From the NCBI GenBank assembly GCA_946222995.1, contig CAMIOS010000041.1, positions 1 to 12,514 on the forward strand: 12,514 nucleotides of DNA, written 5' to 3'. The notes under the pieces were generated by a model, which saw only the letters and a program-made list of their open reading frames with translations, was not told where the DNA came from and did no database searches. Shown here in pieces: positions 5,842 through 12,514 of this stretch. This DNA is from an uncultured Enhydrobacter sp. (GTDB lineage Bacteria; Pseudomonadota; Gammaproteobacteria; Pseudomonadales; Moraxellaceae). The position numbers were made by a program, and so were the translations under genes. The stretch's first letter is position 1. Every line of letters starts with the position of its first letter.

Positions 5842-7398
5842 TTAGGGCGTGGCAGTGGGTTGGGTGGTCTGTGGGGCGGAGGCGGTGCTAGTTGATACCC
5901 TTTGAGCCACGTTATGGATAATATCTGTCACATTTTGATAGCGAGGGGTAGGGGCATCAATACTGACATCGGTATTTACCCCACCGCCCAATGCTTGGTA
6001 AAGCTGGATTTGGCTGTTAAGTTGGGCTTGTTGAGTATTTAAGATACTTTGTTCAGCAGAATACTGCTGTCGTTGGGCATCAAGCACGCCTAAATAGTTA
6101 TCAAGTCCCGCTTTAAAGCGAGCATCTGCAATTCGATAGTTTTTATCACTGGCAGTTTTCATGCTGGTATAAGCACTTAATTGCTCGCCTAAGGTTGCAC
6201 GCGTTGCAAACACATCGTTAACTTCTCTAAAGGCGTTTTGAATCGCTTTTTCGTAGCTATTTAACGCCTGTTGTTGGGCGATTTCGCTGATTTCATAATT
6301 GACCCTGCGAGCGCCGCCATCAAAAATCGGCAAGCTAATGGTTGGGGTAAAGCCCCACGTAAAGCTGCCTGATTTAAACAAATCTGATAACTGGGCACTG
6401 GCTGTACCGACACTGGCAGATAGACCGATTGAGGGATAAAAGGCAGCACGAGCCGCATCTATATTAGCCCCTGCAGCTTTTAGGCTGAACTCAGCTTGAC
6501 GGATATCCGGACGATACAGCAGCAAATCACTCGGTAAACCTGTGCTAAAAATACGATTATTGGTAATACTTTTAATAGAAGGCGGGGGTAGTAAGCTACT
6601 ATCAACAGATGTGCCTACCAGATAACGTAACGCATTTTGATTTTTTAATAAGTTGGTTTTGGCAGTGGCGATAGCAATTCTGGCAGCATCGGCAGAGGAC
6701 TGGGCTTGTACTGAGGTTAGCTCAGAGTCCAACCCCGCTCTAAACCGTAATTGATTGATGCGTAGCGATTCTAAGCGAGTGGCAAGGGTTTGTTCTGCCA
6801 GTCTTAATTGTGCAAGATTGTAACTATATGCCACATAGTTTTGTGCGATATTACTAATTAAACTAATCTGTGCGGCATCTTTGGCAGCGGACGTGGCTAG
6901 AAAGTTCTGCAGCGCCGCCTCTTTGAGGCTGCTAATTCTACCCCAAAAATCAAACTCATACGACGACATCGCCAGTCCAACTTGATATCTGGAGTTAGCG
7001 GTGCCTTCAAAGTTGCCCGTTCTTGATAAGCTGCCTGAGGTACCAATTGTTGGGGCATCGGCGATATCCCGAATTTGATATTGGGCACGGGCTTGTTGGA
7101 TCGCCAAAATCGCGGCGTTGATATCTTTGTTATTTTGTAATCCCAACGCAATCAGTTGTTTTAGCCGGTCATCACTGTAATAATCTTGCCACCGCTGACT
7201 GGCGATACTAGGCTGATTGGTATTACTGACGGTCTGATTGTCATAGATTTGATAAGGCTGAGTGGTAGGGATTTGTGGGTTGGCAACGATAGCCCCAGTT
7301 TTGGCTTTTGGGATGCTTTGGCAAGCGGTTAATATACCAATAGAGGTTGCCAAAACACTAAGTTTAAGCCAAGGATTTTTAAAAAAAATTGCGTTCAT
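5842..7398 (-). CDS. RND efflux outer-membrane factor lipoprotein, OprM/AdeK type
   Basis: A 518-residue outer-membrane channel of the OprM/NodT family, the exit duct of the tripartite pump; three copies form a beta-barrel plus a long periplasmic alpha-barrel. Seen: a lipoprotein signal ending in LTAC (lipid-bearing Cys26); two internal repeats of the OEP fold, shown by the paired RFRAGLDSEL (218-227) and RFKAGLDNYL (427-436); YEFDFWGR (147-154), RPDIRQAE (296-303), AFYPSIGLSAS (319-329), PIFDGG (357-362) and QALGGG (468-473). Residues 155-261 align with OprM without gaps as I remember it, so the alpha-barrel has standard length. The Ser/Thr/Gln/Pro tail after about residue 480 is longer than in OprM. 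The ATG at 7398 has AGGA 7 bases upstream. A terminator lies between the pump gene and this one, so it may be made partly from its own promoter; none was clear in 7399-7510. Confidence 0.92.
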   Translation of the reverse strand: MNAIFFKNPWLKLSVLATSIGILTACQSIPKAKTGAIVANPQIPTTQPYQIYDNQTVSNTNQPSIASQRWQDYYSDDRLKQLIALGLQNNKDINAAILAIQQARAQYQIRDIADAPTIGTSGSLSRTGNFEGTANSRYQVGLAMSSYEFDFWGRISSLKEAALQNFLATSAAKDAAQISLISNIAQNYVAYSYNLAQLRLAEQTLATRLESLRINQLRFRAGLDSELTSVQAQSSADAARIAIATAKTNLLKNQNALRYLVGTSVDSSLLPPPSIKSITNNRIFSTGLPSDLLLYRPDIRQAEFSLKAAGANIDAARAAFYPSIGLSASVGTASAQLSDLFKSGSFTWGFTPTISLPIFDGGARRVNYEISEIAQQQALNSYEKAIQNAFREVNDVFATRATLGEQLSAYTSMKTASDKNYRIADARFKAGLDNYLGVLDAQRQQYSAEQSILNTQQAQLNSQIQLYQALGGGVNTDVSIDAPTPRYQNVTDIIHNVAQRVSTSTASAPQTTQPTATP

Positions 7399-7421
7399 AC
7401 ATGGTTCCTATTTAGACATCT

Positions 7422-7431
7422 TTGATATCAA
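7422..7431. promoter_or_regulatory. Short palindrome upstream of the outer-membrane factor gene
   Basis: TTGATATCAA, a perfect 10-base palindrome, lies 24 bases upstream of the outer-membrane factor start codon in the gap where its own promoter would have to be. A TTGCTA hexamer (minus strand, 7470-7465) lies further upstream but lacks a good -10 partner. Weak evidence; short AT palindromes are common. Confidence 0.2.
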
Positions 7432-7510
7432 CAAGAAATAAGCGATAGTGTCACTATTTATCATTAGCAAAATACAATTACGATGTAACGACTGTGATTA
7501 TTTTACAAGA

Positions 7511-7542
7511 AAAAAAGGGGTGATGATATCACCCGTTTTTTT
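7511..7542 (-). terminator. Intrinsic terminator between pump and outer-membrane factor genes
   Basis: GGGTGAT (7518-7524), loop GAT, ATCACCC (7528-7534): a perfect 7-base GC-rich stem, flanked by six or more A on the left and seven T on the right, around one G/G mismatch. On the minus strand it begins 2-3 bases after the RND pump stop codon and ends in a T run, so it should stop much of the adaptor-pump transcript before the outer-membrane gene. It is symmetrical enough to work both ways, but no plus-strand gene needs it. Confidence 0.85.
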
Positions 7543-7544
7543 AA

Positions 7545-10500
7545 TCAAGCATTGTAAGTTGTCGAGTGGTTATTGGGATTTGCTAAATTAAGCGTGGATT
7601 GACCAGTTGGAGCATACACAGTGGTTTGTGTGGTACTTGGTTGGTTGTCACCGTCACTGTCACCTGCACTAGGTGCGGTAGGTGAGGGGTTATTGGGCTT
7701 ATCTTTGCCTTTAAATAACGACCGAATCCACACATAAAACATTGGAATAAAGAATACGCCCAACATGGTGGCACTGATCACACCGCCCAATACCGAGGTA
7801 CCAATCGCATTTTGGCTGCCCGAGCCTGCACCGGTTGCCAAAAATAGCGGAACTACCCCGATACCAAAGGCAAGCGATGTCATAATAATCGGACGCAAAC
7901 GTTGACGAGCCGCTACCGTAACCGAATCATACAAACTGTGTCCCGCATCTTGACGTTCTTTGGCAAATTCGATAATCAAAATCGCGTTTTTGGCAGATAG
8001 ACCCACCACGGTCAATAAGCCCACTTGTAAAAATACGTCATTAGAAAATTGGCGTGACATGGTAAAAACAGCTGCCCCTAAAATCCCAAGCGGTACAACC
8101 AGTAATACGGCAAATGGGATCGACCAGCTTTCGTATAATGCCGCTAGACACAAGAACACCACTAAAATTGAGATAGCGTATAAAATCGGGGCTTGTGCAC
8201 CGGATTTTTTCTCTTCAAGGGATAAGCCTGTCCATTCATAGTCGATGCCTTTGGGTAGTTTGGCAATCATTTGTTCCATCGCGGTCATGGCTTGTCCCGA
8301 GCTTAAACCCACTGCTGCATTCCCCTGAATATTCATCGAAGGCACGCTGTTGTAGCGGGTAAGGGCAGGCGAGCCGTATTGCCATTCACCTGTGGTAAAG
8401 CTTGAAAAAGGTACCATCACGCCTTCATTGTTGCGCACGTACCATTGGCTGATATCTTCGGGCGTCATGCGGCTGTCTGGCTGACCTTGTAGATAGACCC
8501 GTTTAATCCTTCCTTGGTTTAAGAAATCATTGACATAACGGCTACCCCAAGCAGTGCTTAATACGCTATTGATTGAAGCGGTATCCACACCCATTGCATT
8601 TGCCATATCATAATTGACATTAATCTTATATTGGGGCGCATCTTCTTGACCATTAGGTCGAACGCCTGCCACTTCTGGATTTTTTGCTGCCATTCCAAGC
8701 AGCATGTTTCGTGCTTCGAGCAATTTTTCGTGTCCTACGTTGCTGACATCTTTAAGCTGTAAATCAAAGCCTGTTGCCGTACCCAATCCCGGGATTGAAG
8801 GGGGGGCAATCGCAAACACTTGGGCTTCATTGATGTTACCCATAAAATAGCCGGTGGCACGTTTGGCAATGGCTTGCGCAGTATTTTCTTTACCAGGGCG
8901 TTCATCCCAATCTTTAAAACGAATAAACGCTAAGCCCATATTCTGCCCCTGTCCTGCAAAACTAAAACCATTTACTGCAAAGACGGACTGAACATTGGCT
9001 TTTTCTTTGGTATTATAGTAATTAGAAACTTTATCCAACACCGCTTGGGTTTGGTCTTCGGTCGAACCTGCGGGTAGTTGTATCAAGGTCATAATTACCC
9101 CTTGATCTTCATCGGGTAAGAATGACTTGGGAATTGCGGTAAATAAAAACCACAGCCCAGCCGTAATGATCCCGTAGGCAATCAGATATAACCATTTGTG
9201 GTGAATACTTTTACCCACAAACCCTTCATACCGTTGGCTCAAGCGATTAAACGAGCGGTTAAACCAACCAAAAAAACCTGTTTGTACTTCATTGTGTTTA
9301 TCATGAGATTTACCGCGTTTTAAAATCGTTACACACAAGGCAGGCGTAAACACCAATGCCACAATAGCAGATAACGCCATACTACTGATGAGCGTAATAG
9401 AAAACTGACGATAAATAACCCCGGTCGAACCACCAAAAAATGCCATCGGTAAGAAAACAGCCGATAAAATCATGGCGATACCAATAACCACTTTACTGAT
9501 TTCACGCATCGATTCACGGGTGGCATCAATGACTGACATTTCAGGATTTTCTTCAAGCAGCCGCTCGACATTTTCGACCACGACAATAGCATCATCAACC
9601 AATAAACCAATCGATAGTACCATTGCAAACATAGTCAATACGTTAATACTTAGTCCAAACATGTACAAAATTGCAAAAGTACCAAGTAATACCACAGGCA
9701 CAGCAAGGGTCGGAATGAGGGTGGCGCGCCAGTTTTGTAAAAACAAAAACATCACTAAAAATACCAGCACAATCGCTTCAAATAAGGTTTTGACCACCTC
9801 TTCAATTGATAACTTGACAAAAGGTACTGTATCATACGCGACAATGGCTTCTAATCCAGCGGGGAAATTTGGGCGTAATTGATTAAGACGCTGTTCAATT
9901 AACTCACGAGTGTCTAACGCATTTGCCCCAGATGCCAGCGAAATTGCTAAACCAGCGGCAGGTTTGCCATTGTAATAAGAACTTGCCGCATAGCTTTCAC
10001 TGCCAATTTCCACTGTTGCCACATCACCTAAACGAACTTGTGCCCCTGTGTTATTGGTTTTTAGCAAAATATTTCTAAATTCTTCCGGCGTTTGTAAATA
10101 GCTTTGTACCGAAACGGTGGCATTGATGACCTGTTTTTTATCATCGGCAGGTTGTTGACCCAATTGCCCAGCAGATACTTGGGCATTTTGGGCTTGAATC
10201 GCAGCGACCACATCACTTGGCATCAACCCATAGGTACGTAGCTTGGCAGGGTCAAGCCAAATCCGCATGGCGTAGGCTGAGCCAAAGACATTGATATCGC
10301 CCACCCCTTCGACGCGACTGAGTTGGTCAACGACATTGGACGACACATAGTCGGCAATATCTGCCCGCCCCATTGAGCCATCTTGTGACACAAACGCAAA
10401 TACTGCCAAAAACCCACTGCTCGATTTATTAGCGGTGACGCCCATGCGTTGTACTTGTTCAGGCAAGGCACTCATGGCAGATTGTAGCTTATTTTGTACT

Positions 10501-10817
10501 TGGACTTGGGCAGTGTCCGGGTCAGTTCCACTTTCAAAAGTTAAGGTAACTTGAGCCGCGCCGCTTGCCGAGCTTGAAGATGACATATACATCAGACCAT
10601 CTAATCCTGTCATCCGCTGTTCAATCACCTGAATCACCGAGTCTTCGACTGTTTTGGCAGAAGCCCCTGGGTAGTTAGCTCGTACTGAAATCGTTGGCGG
10701 TGCGATACGAGGGTATTGCTCGATTGGCAGCTTGAAAATCGCTAAAACACCCATCAGCATGATAAGCATGGCGATTACCCAAGCAAAAATCGGGCGGTCA
10801 ATAAAAAAACGTGACAT
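7545..10817 (-). CDS. RND multidrug efflux pump, HAE1 family (AdeJ/AcrB/MexB type)
   Basis: A 1090-residue inner-membrane proton-driven multidrug transporter, expected to work as a trimer. The start MSRFFIDRPIFAWVIAMLI is typical, with the first membrane span at about 11-28; the protein then repeats twice a large periplasmic domain followed by a bundle of spans (about 338-500 and 870-1035), with span 7 near 545-560. The proton-relay residues are present: Asp408-Asp409 in GLLVDDAIVVVENVERLL and Lys943 in GLSAKNAI. The switch loop GFSFAGQGQN and the phenylalanines of the AcrB drug pocket are kept. Sequence resembles AdeJ and AcrB about equally (VRPNGQED, YVRNNEGVMVPFSSF). The C-terminal tail after VWIRSLFK (about 55 residues, Asn/Ser/Thr/Pro-rich with an Asp-Gly cluster) is longer than the roughly 13 residues of AdeJ. 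The ATG has GGAG 5 bases upstream; the adaptor gene ends 22 bases before it, so they share an operon. Confidence 0.96.
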   Translation of the reverse strand: MSRFFIDRPIFAWVIAMLIMLMGVLAIFKLPIEQYPRIAPPTISVRANYPGASAKTVEDSVIQVIEQRMTGLDGLMYMSSSSSASGAAQVTLTFESGTDPDTAQVQVQNKLQSAMSALPEQVQRMGVTANKSSSGFLAVFAFVSQDGSMGRADIADYVSSNVVDQLSRVEGVGDINVFGSAYAMRIWLDPAKLRTYGLMPSDVVAAIQAQNAQVSAGQLGQQPADDKKQVINATVSVQSYLQTPEEFRNILLKTNNTGAQVRLGDVATVEIGSESYAASSYYNGKPAAGLAISLASGANALDTRELIEQRLNQLRPNFPAGLEAIVAYDTVPFVKLSIEEVVKTLFEAIVLVFLVMFLFLQNWRATLIPTLAVPVVLLGTFAILYMFGLSINVLTMFAMVLSIGLLVDDAIVVVENVERLLEENPEMSVIDATRESMREISKVVIGIAMILSAVFLPMAFFGGSTGVIYRQFSITLISSMALSAIVALVFTPALCVTILKRGKSHDKHNEVQTGFFGWFNRSFNRLSQRYEGFVGKSIHHKWLYLIAYGIITAGLWFLFTAIPKSFLPDEDQGVIMTLIQLPAGSTEDQTQAVLDKVSNYYNTKEKANVQSVFAVNGFSFAGQGQNMGLAFIRFKDWDERPGKENTAQAIAKRATGYFMGNINEAQVFAIAPPSIPGLGTATGFDLQLKDVSNVGHEKLLEARNMLLGMAAKNPEVAGVRPNGQEDAPQYKINVNYDMANAMGVDTASINSVLSTAWGSRYVNDFLNQGRIKRVYLQGQPDSRMTPEDISQWYVRNNEGVMVPFSSFTTGEWQYGSPALTRYNSVPSMNIQGNAAVGLSSGQAMTAMEQMIAKLPKGIDYEWTGLSLEEKKSGAQAPILYAISILVVFLCLAALYESWSIPFAVLLVVPLGILGAAVFTMSRQFSNDVFLQVGLLTVVGLSAKNAILIIEFAKERQDAGHSLYDSVTVAARQRLRPIIMTSLAFGIGVVPLFLATGAGSGSQNAIGTSVLGGVISATMLGVFFIPMFYVWIRSLFKGKDKPNNPSPTAPSAGDSDGDNQPSTTQTTVYAPTGQSTLNLANPNNHSTTYNA

Positions 10818-10839
10818 ATATTCTCCCTATTTGTTTGGG

Positions 10840-12192
10840 TTATTGTTTGGCTACGGTTTTCGCCACGCTTGCGGCTGCATTGCTGACGGGTTGATTCATT
10901 TGGGTGGCTGCAGTGGCAGAAGCCGTATAAGGCATGGCTTTGACTTGTTGGTCAGGTTTGACTTTTGCCCCGCCAATAATGACCACTTGTTCGCCTTGTT
11001 TTAGTCCGCTTGTCACAATCCATTGCCCTTGATAGGTGCCTTGTACCGTCACAGGACGCACTTGTACTTTGTTATTGGCATCGACCACATAGACTGTGGT
11101 ATCGCCTTTGGCAGTACGCATAATCGCACTTTGTGGCAATAACGCGGCGTTATTGACCACGCCTTGTATCAATTGGGCATAGACCAACATACCGGGTAAC
11201 AATACATAATCATCGTTACTAAATTCGGCACGTAAGTTGACCGTTCCTGTCGTTGAATCCACTTTAGCCTCTTCAAAGCGTAATCGCCCTGTTGCTGGAT
11301 AAATCGAACCATCCGCTAGTCTGAGCTGCACTTGGGCAGATCGGGCGTTACTTAAACTGCCGGCCATCATTTTTTGGCGTAATGCCAACATCTCAGCCGA
11401 AGATTGGCTGATATCAACATAAATAGGGTTAAGCTGAGATACTTTTACCATTTGGGTCTGGCCTGTTGTGGCTAATGCCCCAACATTTACGTTTGAGCGG
11501 TCGGTCATACCGCTAATTGGCGATCTTACCACGGTGCGATTAATATTTAATTGATTGCTACTAACAGTTTGTTCCGCATTGCGACTGGCGGCTTCGGCAG
11601 CCGCAATATTGGCTTGAGCTACCCCAACTTGAGCTTGGGCATTTTTGACCGCCGCTTGAGCGGTGTGCAATTGGGTCACGCCATTGTCATACTCTTGAGC
11701 TGAGATGGCGTCTGTGCCTTTTAGGGCATTTAAACGTTTTAGGTTGGTTTCTGCAAGATTTAATTCTACTTGCCGGCTTTCAAGACTTGCTACCGCGTTA
11801 TTATAACTGGCTTTTGCGGTATTGATATTGGCACGGCTTTGTTCTAACTGTGCTTGACTACCTGCCAATCCTGTCGAGTAATTGTCAGGATTGATTTGAT
11901 AAAGTGGCTGACCTTGCTTGACAAAATTGCCCTCTTTAAACAACTGTCGTTCAATGATGCCTGAAACTTGCGGGGTGACAATCGCTTCTTGATAAGCCAC
12001 CACTTTGCCTGACAATTCAGTCATTAAAGGGATGGATTGAAACTGTACAGGCTGTACATTGACAATCGCAGGTGGCATTTGCGCAGCTGCGCCAGCGGCT
12101 GCCTGTTGTTGGGCAGCTTTATCTGATTTATTACAACCTATCAACAAACCAGTGCTTGCCAATGTAACCATTAACAAAACAGGGTATCTCAT
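10840..12192 (-). CDS. RND efflux periplasmic adaptor lipoprotein (AdeI/AcrA/MexA type)
   Basis: A 450-residue membrane-fusion protein that links the RND pump to the outer-membrane channel. Seen: a lipoprotein signal ending LIGC (Cys20), an Ala/Gln-rich linker (24-39), the first lipoyl half with GxFVKQGQPLYQI, a long coiled-coil hairpin (arms about 105-157 and 169-220), the second lipoyl half from SPISGMTDRSNVNVGALA, a beta-barrel domain (IYVDISQSSAEML, LLPGMLVYAQL) and a membrane-proximal domain to about 420, then a low-complexity Ala/Gln/Asn tail. The channel-docking RLS motif at the hairpin tip is intact (Arg153, Leu157, Ser164), so the partner should be a TolC/OprM-type channel. Each arm appears about 21 residues longer than in AcrA or AdeI. 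The ATG has GAGG 5 bases upstream. First gene of the efflux operon, followed after 22 bases by the pump. No regulator gene lies in the window. Confidence 0.94.
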   Translation of the reverse strand: MRYPVLLMVTLASTGLLIGCNKSDKAAQQQAAAGAAAQMPPAIVNVQPVQFQSIPLMTELSGKVVAYQEAIVTPQVSGIIERQLFKEGNFVKQGQPLYQINPDNYSTGLAGSQAQLEQSRANINTAKASYNNAVASLESRQVELNLAETNLKRLNALKGTDAISAQEYDNGVTQLHTAQAAVKNAQAQVGVAQANIAAAEAASRNAEQTVSSNQLNINRTVVRSPISGMTDRSNVNVGALATTGQTQMVKVSQLNPIYVDISQSSAEMLALRQKMMAGSLSNARSAQVQLRLADGSIYPATGRLRFEEAKVDSTTGTVNLRAEFSNDDYVLLPGMLVYAQLIQGVVNNAALLPQSAIMRTAKGDTTVYVVDANNKVQVRPVTVQGTYQGQWIVTSGLKQGEQVVIIGGAKVKPDQQVKAMPYTASATAATQMNQPVSNAAASVAKTVAKQ

Positions 12193-12240
12193 AAGTACCT
12201 CACCATCTAATCAAATAGGCTTTAAAATTAAATAAAACGT

Positions 12241-12270
12241 ATTATAAAATAAAAGCGACAAAGTTGTTGC
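12241..12270 (-). promoter_or_regulatory. Probable efflux operon promoter
   Basis: Minus strand: a perfect -10 box TATAAT (12246-12241), with only a weak -35 candidate GCAACA (12270-12265, 18-base spacer). The start of transcription would fall near 12234, about 42 bases before the adaptor ATG. A perfect -10 with a poor -35 covered by a dyad suggests control by a DNA-binding protein, but this is inference. Confidence 0.5.
12255..12270. promoter_or_regulatory. Operator-like dyad over the efflux -35 region
   Basis: GCGACAA-AG-TTGTTGC: two 7-base half-sites with 6 of 7 pairs complementary around a 2-base centre. It covers the -35 position and part of the spacer of the TATAAT promoter, where a TetR- or MarR-type repressor often binds in efflux operons. 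No regulator gene is visible to pair it with. Confidence 0.35.
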
Positions 12271-12386
12271 ATTTATTTACAAGCTAACAAAATGTGAATT
12301 TTATTTACGCATTCATTAAAAATAACGATGTATTTTAAAAACAATTGCATAATATTTAAACCAACAATATCCAACAAAGCATTTGC

Positions 12387-12420
12387 TTAATAAACAAAAA
12401 TGATAAAACCAGTTTATTAA
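12387..12420. repeat. Perfect 9-base inverted repeat in the right intergenic region
   Basis: TTAATAAAC (12387-12395) and GTTTATTAA (12412-12420) are perfect inverted copies separated by 16 bases; GC and AGC just outside can extend the pairing past a bulge. It lies between the efflux promoter and a plus-strand promoter-like sequence. Neither side has the form of an intrinsic terminator (no GC core). Confidence 0.4.
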
Positions 12421-12430
12421 TAGCGATATT

Positions 12431-12459
12431 TTGCTAAAATCATTGAGAAATATTATTAT
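12431..12459 (+). promoter_or_regulatory. Promoter-like sequence reading out of the window to the right
   Basis: -35 TTGCTA (12431-12436), exactly 17 bases, -10 TATTAT (12454-12459, 5 of 6 consensus). No gene starts in the remaining 55 bases, so if real it drives a gene or RNA beyond the right edge, divergent from the efflux operon. The 12193-12514 stretch otherwise holds only the sites listed and no coding frame. Confidence 0.4.
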
Positions 12460-12514
12460 TTAACCTGAACTCGGGATAAGTTCCCAAAGAAAGCTAAAAA
12501 AAAAGAAGTCCAAT

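Noticed and set aside
9472..9882. 136-codon plus-strand frame opposite the RND pump
   Set aside because: Ser/Thr/Ile-rich shadow of the conserved transmembrane coding region; no ribosome binding site or family match. The same holds for other frames opposite pckG, ubiH and the efflux genes.
12471..12514. Possible insertion-sequence end or RNA gene at the right edge
   Set aside because: CCTGAACTCGGGATAAGTTC has a small inverted repeat and seemed familiar, but I could not tie it to any element, and only one end is visible.
1..12514. CRISPR array, tRNA, rRNA, prophage, transposase, toxin-antitoxin or defence genes
   Set aside because: No repeat-spacer pattern, cloverleaf-like sequence, transposase motif or such gene families were seen; the window is metabolic genes plus one efflux locus.

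Overview
The window looks like a chromosomal segment from a member of the Moraxellaceae (Moraxella, Faucicola or Psychrobacter type). The reasons are moderate GC in genes with very AT-rich spacers, a GTP-type rather than ATP-type PEP carboxykinase in a gammaproteobacterium, a Pseudomonas-like metal-site HemB, and a three-gene efflux set closest in memory to AdeIJK of Acinetobacter. This is recognition from protein sequence only; no database was searched.

Layout, left to right: a small membrane protein (98-331, minus) diverges from ubiH (466-1725, plus), a ubiquinone-biosynthesis hydroxylase. A two-way terminator at 1819-1847 separates ubiH from the convergent pckG (1866-3716, minus). pckG is preceded by a 413-bp gene-free stretch that holds a promoter-like region, several hairpins and a strong minus-strand intrinsic terminator ending only about 28 bases before the pckG start codon. 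hemB (4130-5143, minus) follows and diverges from a hot-dog acyl-CoA thioesterase of the YigI type (5262-5762, plus). A second two-way terminator (5797-5822) separates that gene from a tripartite RND drug-efflux locus on the minus strand. Transcribed right to left, the locus is periplasmic adaptor (10840-12192), RND pump (7545-10817), intrinsic terminator (7511-7542), then outer-membrane factor lipoprotein (5842-7398). The last 322 bases hold the presumed efflux promoter, an operator-like dyad, a long inverted repeat and a plus-strand promoter-like sequence pointing out of the window.

The three efflux proteins should assemble into one envelope-spanning pump: two are lipoproteins by lipobox, and the pump keeps the proton-relay Asp-Asp and Lys residues. 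The other genes are housekeeping metabolism (ubiquinone, gluconeogenesis, tetrapyrrole, acyl-CoA turnover) with no clear functional link to the pump.

I found no defence system, mobile element, CRISPR array or RNA gene of a known class. The two points most worth following are the structured, terminator-containing leader of pckG and an adaptor protein whose coiled-coil hairpin looks about three heptads longer per arm than AcrA or AdeI, while the outer-membrane partner has ordinary length.
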